Shown here in pieces: positions 7,306-13,922 of a stretch of 17,967 nt of DNA. A program made the translations under genes and the position numbers. Within the stretch, counting starts at the first letter, position 1. The number at the start of each line of letters is the position of its first letter. Below the pieces are notes generated by a model that was given only the letters and a program-made list of their open reading frames with translations, ran no database searches and was not told the DNA's origin. Source of the DNA: JAXHUH01 sp034211175 (GTDB lineage Bacteria; Actinomycetota; Acidimicrobiia; Acidimicrobiales; CAIXPF01); the NCBI GenBank assembly GCA_034211175.1, contig JAXHUH010000153.1:1-17967 (forward strand), given 5' to 3'.

Positions 7306-7686
7306 TCACGTCGGAACGACGTCCACCCGGCGTCCCGTGGCGATCACGAGTTGGTGCAGGTCGGCGACATCGGAGGTGACGATCTGGTCACCGTCGATCG
7401 CGAGCGCGGCGACCGCCGCATCGATCGCGTCGGACGAGCCCGTGCGCGCCAGAAGAACGCCGGCCCGACGCCCGAGCTCCTCGTCGAGACCGTCGACCTC
7501 GACCGCGGTCATCGCTCGGGCGAGCAGGGCCTGACGGCCCGAGCCACCGCGCCACACCTGCGCGACGACGCCACCGTGGGTCATCGGCGGCTGCCCGGTC
7601 ACCTGCGCCACCTTCAGACGACGCCACATGGCACGATCACCTCGCTCGAGGGCCACGAAGGCGCCCGAGTCGAGAACGAGCGTCAT
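7306..7686 (-). CDS. vapC: VapC-family PIN-domain ribonuclease toxin
   Basis: This 126-residue single PIN domain starts MTLVLDSGAFVALERGD. The acidic residues expected to bind Mg are present: D6 near the N-terminus, D86 and D89 in GSSDAIDA, and D106 or D109 in TSDVADL. The AQVWRG segment around residue 45 is typical of this PIN subgroup. In the family, VapC toxins cleave tRNA or rRNA and are held inactive by VapB. The ATG at 7686 overlaps the antitoxin stop as ATGA, which gives coupled translation with the antitoxin made first. The last codons contain an inverted repeat, ACGTCG-GAA-CGACGT (7308-7322), which could help end transcription against the convergent lipoprotein gene. The RNA target cannot be deduced. 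Confidence 0.9.
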   Translation of the reverse strand: MTLVLDSGAFVALERGDRAMWRRLKVAQVTGQPPMTHGGVVAQVWRGGSGRQALLARAMTAVEVDGLDEELGRRAGVLLARTGSSDAIDAAVAALAIDGDQIVTSDVADLHQLVIATGRRVDVVPT

Positions 7687-7961
7687 CTGCTCTGCGACAC
7701 GCCGAGGCGCACGGCGGCTGCAGCGTCCTGATCGGCGCGCACCTGTGCTTCGAGCTCCTCGGCCGTGATCTCACCGAACTCGGCCTCGTAGCCGGCCACC
7801 AACTCAGCCAACGCTGCCAGACGGCGTTCCTTGATCGCGCGTTGTGCCATCGCCTCGTTGACCCAGGAGCTCAACGACTCGGCCTGTCCCGCAGCGACGG
7901 CCGAGGACGCAACCTCAACCACGTCATCGTCGACCGTCACCGTCAAGCGTCGCTTGCTCAT
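7683..7961 (-). CDS. vapB: VapB-type ribbon-helix-helix antitoxin
   Basis: The 92-residue product starts MSKRRLTVTVDDDVVEVA. An N-terminal beta strand and two helices (about 4-45) form the DNA-binding ribbon-helix-helix fold, including the SLSSWVNEAM segment. The Glu-rich C-terminal half (GYEAEFGEITAEELEAQ) is the part that usually wraps the toxin. The frame remains open upstream, but ATG 7961 is chosen because residues before it do not match the family. A TATGCT -10 box also lies six bases upstream of this ATG. The stop overlaps the toxin ATG by four bases. In the family VapB, with VapC, represses its own promoter. Confidence 0.88.
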   Translation of the reverse strand: MSKRRLTVTVDDDVVEVASSAVAAGQAESLSSWVNEAMAQRAIKERRLAALAELVAGYEAEFGEITAEELEAQVRADQDAAAAVRLGVSQSR

Positions 7962-7967
7962 ACTGGA

Positions 7968-7973
7968 AGCATA
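7968..7973 (-). promoter_or_regulatory. vapBC: -10 box of vapBC, placed for a leaderless transcript
   Basis: On the minus strand TATGCT (TANNNT) ends six bases before the vapB ATG, so transcription would begin at or next to the start codon. No Shine-Dalgarno is present, consistent with leaderless translation. A good -35 is not visible; GTAAGC (7991-7996) is at 17-base spacing. The 58 bases between vapB and the neighbouring acetyltransferase gene must also hold any VapB operator. Confidence 0.45.
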
Positions 7974-8019
7974 CACAGATGCGCACCAGTGCTTACCCAA
8001 CGCGTGCGCACCCATCGGC

Positions 8020-8511
8020 TCACGTCTCTTCCGAGGGCGACGGCTCCCGCGTGAGGTCCAGGAGTGCGGCGCTCGCGGGTTCGAAGCCGCAGGCGTCGAC
8101 GTAGAACGGGCGGAGGTCGTCGTCGAAGTCGACGTGGAGCCACTCGCACCCGGCGGCACGAGCGCCGTCGGCGGCGGCCCGGACGAGCGCCACCCCGACA
8201 CCGCGGTGGCGGTGGGACCGGGCGACCATCACGTCCTGGATCCAGGCGTGGACGAAGCCGTCCCACAGCACGTTGACGAAGCCGACGAGGCGGTCATCAC
8301 GGCCGGCCCCGGTGTCGTCGACGATGGCGCGCGCCGTCACCCAGCCGAGGCTGTGACGGGCGGTGAGCGCCTCCCAGTCCCACTCGGAGGCGTCGTAGAG
8401 CCGGGTCTCGAACGCTTCGGCGTGGAGCGCGTTGGCCTCGAGACTGGTGAACGAACCGCGCCATGTCAGCCCGAGCTCGACCGGCTCCTCGGACGGGTCG
8501 GTCGTCACCAC
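8020..8511 (-). CDS. GNAT-family N-acetyltransferase
   Basis: This 163-residue protein carries a GNAT fold in its C-terminal half. The strand IQDVMVA and the acetyl-CoA pyrophosphate loop RHRGVGVALV (residues 101-110) form motif A. Strand CEWLHVDF and helix PFYVDACGF (135-143) form motif B. The N-terminal half (SEWDWEALT) is the variable acceptor side, so the substrate is unknown. The start is GTG 8511 or the next codon GTG 8508, with no clear Shine-Dalgarno. It begins 12 bases after the ftsB stop, so it is probably translated by coupling. In many actinobacteria the genes after ftsB are DUF501 and ppx; here this acetyltransferase holds the place. Confidence 0.82.
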   Translation of the reverse strand: MVTTDPSEEPVELGLTWRGSFTSLEANALHAEAFETRLYDASEWDWEALTARHSLGWVTARAIVDDTGAGRDDRLVGFVNVLWDGFVHAWIQDVMVARSHRHRGVGVALVRAAADGARAAGCEWLHVDFDDDLRPFYVDACGFEPASAALLDLTREPSPSEET

Positions 8512-8523
8512 GGCGGTTTCGGT

Positions 8524-8841
8524 TCAGTCGGTGAGGAAGGGCCAGCCCTCGGGCAGGTCCACGCCGTCGTCGGGGACCGGGAGGATGCGGTACGGCTCCT
8601 CGCCGGGGTAGACGCGGTCGTAGTGCTGGCGGGCCAGGCGCTCGACCTCCTCCGGCGTGCTCAGCTCGTCGATCCGCTCCTCGGCCTCGGCGATGCGGGC
8701 GTCGACCTCGGCGAGCTCACGGCTCGAGTCCTCGATGTCGGAGCGCTGCTCCAGCACGGCGCGCGCGGGGAACGAGCTCACGCCCGCCGCCCCACCGAGG
8801 GCGACGAGCGCGACGAGCGCGAGCGCGATCCGCTGCCACAC
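8524..8841 (-). CDS. ftsB: FtsB/DivIC-family septum formation initiator
   Basis: This 105-residue bitopic membrane protein has a single membrane helix (about 4-23, IALALVALVALGGAAGVSSF) and a coiled coil (about 27-62, rich in Glu, Asp and Arg). The family's tail pattern, ARQHYDRVYPGEEPYRILP, is at 66-84. In the divisome FtsB/DivIC bridges FtsL and FtsQ and helps activate septal peptidoglycan synthesis. GTG 8841 is the only in-frame start of sensible length. It lies 10 bases beyond the eno stop; an upstream CTG at 8850 is also possible. The further upstream part of the frame is a shadow of eno. Position right after eno matches the actinobacterial eno-divIC order. Confidence 0.88.
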   Translation of the reverse strand: MWQRIALALVALVALGGAAGVSSFPARAVLEQRSDIEDSSRELAEVDARIAEAEERIDELSTPEEVERLARQHYDRVYPGEEPYRILPVPDDGVDLPEGWPFLTD

Positions 8842-8851
8842 CGGCGTCAGC

Positions 8852-10129
8852 TCACCGCCCTGCGAACGCCGAGGCGCCCGGGTAGACGGCGGTGGAGCCG
8901 AGCATCTCCTCGATGCGCAGCAGCTGGTTGTACTTGGCGACCCGGTCGCTGCGGGCCGGCGCACCGGTCTTGATCTGGCCGCAGTTGGTGGCCACCGCGA
9001 GGTCGGCGATCGTGTTGTCCTCGGTCTCGCCGGAGCGGTGCGACATCACCGACGTGAACCCCGACTTGGTGGCGAGGGCGACGGCGTCGAGCGTCTCGGT
9101 GAGCGAGCCGATCTGGTTGACCTTGATGAGGATCGAGTTGGCCACCTCGAGGTCGATGCCCTTCTGCAGGCGCACCGTGTTGGTGACGAACAGGTCGTCG
9201 CCGACGAGCTGGACCCGGTCGCCGAGGGCGCCATGCAGCTTGGCCCAGCCGTCCCAGTCCTCCTCGGCCATGCCGTCCTCGATCGAGAAGATCGGGTAGC
9301 GGTCGCACAGGCCGACGAGGTACTCGACCATCTCGTCCGGGCTGAGCGAGCGGTTCTCGCTGGCCAGCGTGTAGACGCCGTCGGCGTAGAACTCGGTCGA
9401 CGCGGTGTCGAGGGCGAGGCCGATGTCGTCGCCCGGGGTCAGGCCGGCCTTCTCGATCGCCTCGACGAGGAGCTGGAGCGCCTCCTCGTTCGAGCCCAGG
9501 TTCGGGGCGAAGCCGCCCTCGTCGCCGATGCCGGTGGACAGGCCGCGGTCGCCGACGACCTTCTTCAGCGTGTGGTAGAGCTCGACGCCCCAGCGGAGGC
9601 CCTCGGTGAACGACGAGGCGCCCACCGGGACGAACATGAACTCCTGGAGGTCGACGCTGTTGTCGGCGTGCTCGCCGCCGTTGAGCACGTTCATCATCGG
9701 CACCGGCAGCACGTGGGCGTTGACGCCGCCGACGTGGCGGAACAGCGGCAGCTGGAGCTCCTCGGCCGCGGCGCGGGCCGCGGCGAGGGAGATGCCCAGG
9801 ATGGCGTTGGCGCCGAGGCGACCCTTGTTGTCGGTCCCGTCGGCCGCCAGCAGCGCGGCGTCGACGACCCGCTGCTCGATGGCGTCGAGGCCGATGACGG
9901 CCTCGGCCAGCTCGCCGTTGACGTTGGCGACGGCCTGGGACACGCCCTTGCCGCCGTAGCGGTCGCCGCCGTCGCGCAGCTCGACGGCCTCGAAGGCGCC
10001 GGTCGAGGCGCCCGACGGGACGAGCGCCCGCCCGGCGGCACCGGACTCCAGCTCGACCTCGACCTCGACGGTCGGGTTGCCGCGGGAGTCCAGGACCTCC
10101 CGGCCGATTACCAGGCTGATCATGCTCAC
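8852..10129 (-). CDS. eno: Enolase (phosphopyruvate hydratase)
   Basis: This 425-residue enzyme converts 2-phosphoglycerate to phosphoenolpyruvate in glycolysis. The N-terminal EVLDSRGNPTVEVEV and the loop PSGASTGAFEAVELRDGD-like segment are present. Mg ligands are D241 (LALDTAST), E284 (SIEDGM) and D311 (GDDLFVTN). Catalytic residues are E163, E204 (GDEGG) and K336 (ILIKVNQIG), and the signature SHRSGETED is at 363-371 with K387 in GQIKTGAP. Length and motifs are complete. GTG 10129 is preferred because GAGGAG lies 10 bases upstream; ATG 10123 two codons later is the alternative. The gene has its own candidate promoter (10178-10183) and is followed closely by ftsB. Confidence 0.98.
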   Translation of the reverse strand: MSMISLVIGREVLDSRGNPTVEVEVELESGAAGRALVPSGASTGAFEAVELRDGGDRYGGKGVSQAVANVNGELAEAVIGLDAIEQRVVDAALLAADGTDNKGRLGANAILGISLAAARAAAEELQLPLFRHVGGVNAHVLPVPMMNVLNGGEHADNSVDLQEFMFVPVGASSFTEGLRWGVELYHTLKKVVGDRGLSTGIGDEGGFAPNLGSNEEALQLLVEAIEKAGLTPGDDIGLALDTASTEFYADGVYTLASENRSLSPDEMVEYLVGLCDRYPIFSIEDGMAEEDWDGWAKLHGALGDRVQLVGDDLFVTNTVRLQKGIDLEVANSILIKVNQIGSLTETLDAVALATKSGFTSVMSHRSGETEDNTIADLAVATNCGQIKTGAPARSDRVAKYNQLLRIEEMLGSTAVYPGASAFAGR

Positions 10130-10168
10130 GTGCGGTGCGCTCCTCGCTCGGGGGACGGCGGGCCCGGA

Positions 10169-10183
10169 CGTTGGCCAACGCTA
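10169..10183 (-). promoter_or_regulatory. eno: Candidate eno promoter with overlapping palindrome
   Basis: On the minus strand TAGCGT (10178-10183) fits TANNNT. It would start transcription near 10171, leaving about 42 bases to the GTG and including the GAGGAG site. A perfect 12-base palindrome, CGTTGGCCAACG (10169-10180), overlaps the end of this box and the predicted start point, where a repressor could bind. No clear -35 is seen. Confidence 0.35.
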
Positions 10184-10224
10184 GCTGGTGGTCACGGCCG
10201 GACGGTCGACCAGAACGGTGTCAT

Positions 10225-10246
10225 CCGCGTCACTCCATCGACGCGG
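10225..10246 (-). terminator. Candidate hairpin terminator after mazG
   Basis: CCGCGTC (10225-10231) and GACGCGG (10240-10246) form a perfect seven-base stem with an eight-base loop, 15 bases past the mazG stop. No T-run follows. It would separate the mfd-mazG transcript from the eno transcript. Confidence 0.35.
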
Positions 10247-10261
10247 CGGCCCGACGGTCCC

Positions 10262-11809
10262 TCAGGTGAGGGAGCGCTTGGCCTCCGCCCACAGGCTCGC
10301 CTTGTCGTCCTCCCCGAGCGAGGCGAGGTCGAGGCCCCGTTCGGCGGCGAAGCCCTCGACGACCCGGACCCGATCGGCGAACCGCCCGGTGGCGGCCCGG
10401 AGCGCGTCCTCGGCGTCCACGTCGAGCGCCCGGGCCAGACGAACGACCGCGAACAGCACGTCGCCGAGCTCGCCCGCCACGGCCGGGTCGACCTCGGCGC
10501 GGTCGTCGCCGCCGGCTCCGGCACCCCCGCTGGCCGGGACGGTGTGGCCAGTCGCCGTGTCGCCGATCCCGGCGGCGCCGATCGCCGCCTCCCGGATCGC
10601 CTGTCGCAGCTCGGCCAGCTCGTCGGCCACGTCGGCGAAGCCGAGCTCGATGCCGGTGATGCCGTAGCCGGCGTTTGTCGCCCGCTTCTGGAGCTTGGAG
10701 GTCAGCGCCAGCGCGGGCAGCGCCTGCGGGACGCCGTCCAGCGCGCTCGACCGGCCCTTCTCCGCCGCCTTGATCCGGTCCCAGTTCGCCTCGACCACCT
10801 CGTGGTCCGCCGCGTCGACGTCGCCGAAGACGTGGGGATGGCGGTGACGGAGCTTGTCGTGGATGCCGCGGGCGACGTCGGCCAGGTCGAACCAGCCGTC
10901 CTCGGCCGCGATCGTGGCGTGGAAGACAACCTGGAAGAGCAGGTCGCCCAGCTCCTCGCACAGGTGGTCCATCCCGGCGCCGCTGCCCGGGTCGACGTGG
11001 TCGAGGGCATCGAGTGTCTCGTAGCTCTCCTCGAGCAGGTAGCGGGCCAACGACGCGTGGGTCTGGCGGCGGTCCCACGGGCACTCGCGACGCAGGTGGG
11101 CGACGAGCTCGGCGAAGCGGGCCAGCTCCGCGGCGACCGGGGCGGCGAGGGTGGGGATCCACACCGAGGTCAGGTGGTCGGGCTCGACCTCCCGGTCGAG
11201 ATCGGCCCACGCGACCGTCACGATCGCCTCGTCGGGCCCGCCGAGGCGCTGGAGGACGACCGCGTGCTCGGGGGCCGGCTCCCCGACGGCGAGCTTGATG
11301 TCGGAGAGCACGTCGCGCCGGTCGCACTGGGCGACGAGCAGCGGGCCGCGCTCGCCCGCCGCGTCGATCGCGAAGCGGTGGCCGTCGACGATCCGCGCGC
11401 CGGCGGCCAACGGGTCGACGCCGAGACGGGCCCAGGTCAGGTCGACGAACGACAGCGCCGGCAGCACCTCCGCCTCGACCCGGTCGTCGGCCAGCAGCAG
11501 CTCGACGGAGTGCTCAGCCACCGTCGGCGAGCCGGGGACGGCGTAGAGCACCTCGCCGTGCTCGGCGGCCGCGGCGACGAGGCGCTCGACGATCGCCGGG
11601 TAGACCTGCTCGATCCGCTCGGCCGCCTCGTAGACATAGTCGAACGACACGCACGGCCCGAGGGCGCCGGCCGCGGGATGGCGGGTCGTGCGGACGAAGC
11701 GGACCGGCACCGCCTCGATCGCCCGGGCGGTGCCGACGGTGAGGAGCGACTCGTCGTAGGGCCCCAGCCCGACGACGACCACCCGCCCCCGGCGCACCGG
11801 GATGCTCAT
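10262..11809 (-). CDS. mazG: Nucleoside triphosphate pyrophosphohydrolase MazG with N-terminal tetrapyrrole-methylase-like domain
   Basis: This 515-residue fusion is like Bacillus YabN. Residues 8-217 are a tetrapyrrole (SAM-dependent) methylase-like domain with VVVGLGPYDESLLTVG and the loop YAVPGSPTVAEHSVELL. The first MazG domain (about 230-345) has CPWDRRQTHASLARYLLEESYE and EELGDLLFQVVFHA, supplying the Mg-binding E260/E261/E264 and E285/E286/D289. The second MazG domain (about 365-490) has SKLQKRATNAGYGI and ELGDVLFAVVRLAR. In the family MazG removes non-canonical or signalling NTPs to monophosphates. A Gly/Ala-rich insertion (about 410-440) interrupts the second MazG domain. ATG 11809 overlaps the upstream stop as ATGA. 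The role of the methylase-like part is unknown in this setting. Confidence 0.93.
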   Translation of the reverse strand: MSIPVRRGRVVVVGLGPYDESLLTVGTARAIEAVPVRFVRTTRHPAAGALGPCVSFDYVYEAAERIEQVYPAIVERLVAAAAEHGEVLYAVPGSPTVAEHSVELLLADDRVEAEVLPALSFVDLTWARLGVDPLAAGARIVDGHRFAIDAAGERGPLLVAQCDRRDVLSDIKLAVGEPAPEHAVVLQRLGGPDEAIVTVAWADLDREVEPDHLTSVWIPTLAAPVAAELARFAELVAHLRRECPWDRRQTHASLARYLLEESYETLDALDHVDPGSGAGMDHLCEELGDLLFQVVFHATIAAEDGWFDLADVARGIHDKLRHRHPHVFGDVDAADHEVVEANWDRIKAAEKGRSSALDGVPQALPALALTSKLQKRATNAGYGITGIELGFADVADELAELRQAIREAAIGAAGIGDTATGHTVPASGGAGAGGDDRAEVDPAVAGELGDVLFAVVRLARALDVDAEDALRAATGRFADRVRVVEGFAAERGLDLASLGEDDKASLWAEAKRSLT

Positions 11810-12936
11810 CCGCCGTCGCCGGCGGTCGAGGTCGTGCCGTCGGGCTCGTCGGTGTCGCTGTCGTCGGGCCCGGTGTCGGTGTCGGTCGTGTCGGAGGGGA
11901 CGAGATCGAGCGTCTCGGTCGGCACCCCGCGGGGGATCACGGCCAGGTCGTCGGGCGACCAGGTACCGAAGTCCTCGGAGACGGTGATGTCGGCCCCCGC
12001 GACCGCCTCGGGCAGCCAACCGTCGATCGCCTCGTAGGGGGCGAGCGTCAGGTCGGCGACGACGTCGTCGCGCGCCTCGAGGAACTCGAGCTGGCGCCGG
12101 CTCTCCACCAGCACCAGGTGGAAGCCGAACTGGGTCTCCACCGGCCCCTGGGTCTCGCCGACCGGGCCGCCCCACACCGCGTTCTCGAACGGTTCGACGT
12201 ACACGCCGGGGCCCATGCAGCCGAGATCGCCGCCCTCGGCCGCGGAGCCGTCGGTCGAGCTCTCCACCGCGAGCTCGGCGAAGTCGGCGCCGTCCTCGAG
12301 CTCGCCGAGCAGGTCGTTCGCCTCGTCCTCGGTGTCGACGAGGATGTGGCGGACGCAGGCCTCCGAGTACAGCTCGCGGTTGGCCTCGAACTGCGCGACG
12401 ATCGCCGTCTCGGTCGGGTCGGGCCCGCGGAGGTCCTCGTCGAGGGTCGCGACCTCGGCGTTCTGCTCGATGAGCCGGTCGACGAACTCGGCGGGGAGCT
12501 CGGCGGTGGTGTCACCGAAGAACGCCTCGGCCTGGGTGCGGACGATGGACCGGGTGGCGTCGTCGACCTCGAGGCCACGCTCGGCGACCTCGGCCGCCAC
12601 CAGCTCGGACAGCACGAGCCGGGTCAGCAGCCCGGCGACGACGACCGGGTCGGGCTCGTCGGAGTCGGCCTGGGTGAGCTCCGTGACCTGCAGCAGCAGC
12701 TCCCCCGCCGCGGGGTGCTCGAGGACGACGTCGACCTGCTCACCGAGCAGCGCGGCGTCGATGTCGGTGCCGTCGACGGTCGCGGCGACCCCGTCGAAGG
12801 CGAAGTCGATCGGCTCGGTCGTCGAGGTCGTGGTGCTCTCGGCCGCGACGTCGGTGTCGTCACCGTCGCTGCAGCCCGCGACACCGACCGCCAGGACGAC
12901 CGCCAGCGCCGCCGCGAGCGGGCGGCGCCGCCTCAT
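11806..12936 (-). CDS. SurA/PrsA-like lipoprotein with a parvulin (PpiC) domain, second of a tandem pair
   Basis: This 376-residue lipoprotein has signal peptide MRRRRPLAAALAVVLAVGVAGC with lipobox VAGC and lipid-bearing C22, then a Ser/Thr linker. Residues 46-190 resemble the helical SurA N-terminal chaperone region. The parvulin domain (about 192-280) has the paired histidines H197 (VRHILV) and H273 (FGFHLVLV), plus GGDLG. C194 and C240 flank the domain core and recur at matching places in the neighbouring paralogue. A DFGTWSP motif (322-328) and a disordered Asp/Thr tail end the protein. The predicted role is folding of exported proteins at the outer face of the membrane. The start ATG 12936 overlaps the stop of the paralogue by ATGA, and its own stop overlaps the mazG start. 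Confidence 0.87.
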   Translation of the reverse strand: MRRRRPLAAALAVVLAVGVAGCSDGDDTDVAAESTTTSTTEPIDFAFDGVAATVDGTDIDAALLGEQVDVVLEHPAAGELLLQVTELTQADSDEPDPVVVAGLLTRLVLSELVAAEVAERGLEVDDATRSIVRTQAEAFFGDTTAELPAEFVDRLIEQNAEVATLDEDLRGPDPTETAIVAQFEANRELYSEACVRHILVDTEDEANDLLGELEDGADFAELAVESSTDGSAAEGGDLGCMGPGVYVEPFENAVWGGPVGETQGPVETQFGFHLVLVESRRQLEFLEARDDVVADLTLAPYEAIDGWLPEAVAGADITVSEDFGTWSPDDLAVIPRGVPTETLDLVPSDTTDTDTGPDDSDTDEPDGTTSTAGDGG

Positions 12937-13922
12937 CGCGGCCCGACCGACGCCACCGACGGGGCGCGCACGTCGAGCTGGGTCGGGTCCCAGGTCCCGT
13001 AGCGGGGGTTCACGTCGACGTCGACGCTCGGGGCCACCTCGGTGATCCACGCGCTCAGGGCCGCGTTGAGCACCGCGCTCCGCTCCGCCGCCGCCAGGCC
13101 CCGCGCCGTCTCCTCGTCGTAGTCCTGGACGTCGCGCGAGGTGACGAGGATGAGGTGGAACCCGAACTGCGTGGCGACCGGGTCGGTGACCTCACCGACC
13201 GGCGCGTCGGTCAGCACGTCGGTGAACTCGGCGACGAACTGCGACTCGCGCAGGAGCGTGCACCCGAGGTCGCCGCTGTTCTGCGCCGCGCTCGGGTCGA
13301 TCGACTCGGCGGCCGCCAGCTCACCGAAGTCGGCGCCGTCCTCCAGCTCGTCGAGCAGGTCGGCAGCGGTCTCCTCGTCCTCGACGAGGATGTGGCTGCT
13401 GCACACCTCGGTGAACAGCTCGGGGTTGTCCTCGTAGAACGCCTCGGGATCGTCGAGCCCGGCGGCCGAGACGTCGTCACCCGCGAGCTCGCGGGCCAGC
13501 TGCTCGAACGAGGCGTCGCCCTCGATGAACCACGACCGGTAGTCCTCGGGGAGCTGGGCCCACACGTCGCCGATCTGCGAGGAGACCTCCGACTCGCGCA
13601 GCTCGCGCACCTCGTCGGACACGGCGACGTCGCGGCTCTCCAACTCCTGGCCGACGATGGAGTAGAGGATGCGCTGGCGGAGCAGCGACGACATGACGTC
13701 GGCGTCGATCGTGGCGTCCGTCGCGTACTGCTCGACCGGGGTCCCCAGGAACGCCTGGGACCACTCGGGGTGCTCGGTGAGGACGTCGACGTCGGCCTGG
13801 AGGTCCGCCTGGGTGATCGTCTCGTCGCCGACCGTTGCGGCCGGCGGCACCCAGTCGCAGGACGTCAGAACGAGGGCGCCAGCGGCGGCGGCCGCGAGCA
13901 CGGGCAGACGAAGTCGTCGCAT
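12933..13922 (-). CDS. SurA/PrsA-like lipoprotein with a parvulin (PpiC) domain, first of a tandem pair
   Basis: The 329-residue product has signal peptide MRRLRLPVLAAAAAGALVLTSC with lipobox LTSC and lipidated C22. The SurA N-terminal-like region starts with VGDETITQADLQADVDVL (residues 31-48). The parvulin domain (about 171-262) has H177 (SSHILV), H256 (FGFHLILV) and GDLG, with C174 and C221 at the same places as the cysteines in the second copy. A C-terminal NPRYGTWDP motif (305-313) is shared in weaker form by the copy. Two starts compete: GTG 13925 and ATG 13922, both overlapping the mfd stop. ATG is preferred because GGAAGG is four bases upstream of it. Prolyl isomerase activity is likely but chaperone activity alone is possible. 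Confidence 0.88.
   Translation of the reverse strand: MRRLRLPVLAAAAAGALVLTSCDWVPPAATVGDETITQADLQADVDVLTEHPEWSQAFLGTPVEQYATDATIDADVMSSLLRQRILYSIVGQELESRDVAVSDEVRELRESEVSSQIGDVWAQLPEDYRSWFIEGDASFEQLARELAGDDVSAAGLDDPEAFYEDNPELFTEVCSSHILVEDEETAADLLDELEDGADFGELAAAESIDPSAAQNSGDLGCTLLRESQFVAEFTDVLTDAPVGEVTDPVATQFGFHLILVTSRDVQDYDEETARGLAAAERSAVLNAALSAWITEVAPSVDVDVNPRYGTWDPTQLDVRAPSVASVGPR

Noticed and set aside
7962..8201. N-terminal extension of the VapB frame
   Set aside because: The added residues overlap the acetyltransferase gene and do not look like an antitoxin; the TATGCT box sits just before the internal ATG.
8657..12037. An 1126-codon plus-strand frame opposite ftsB, eno, mazG and the second lipoprotein
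   Set aside because: It is the antisense shadow of strongly supported genes in very GC-rich DNA, where stop codons are rare. Its translation is repetitive in Arg, Gly, Val, Asp and Glu and shows no domain.
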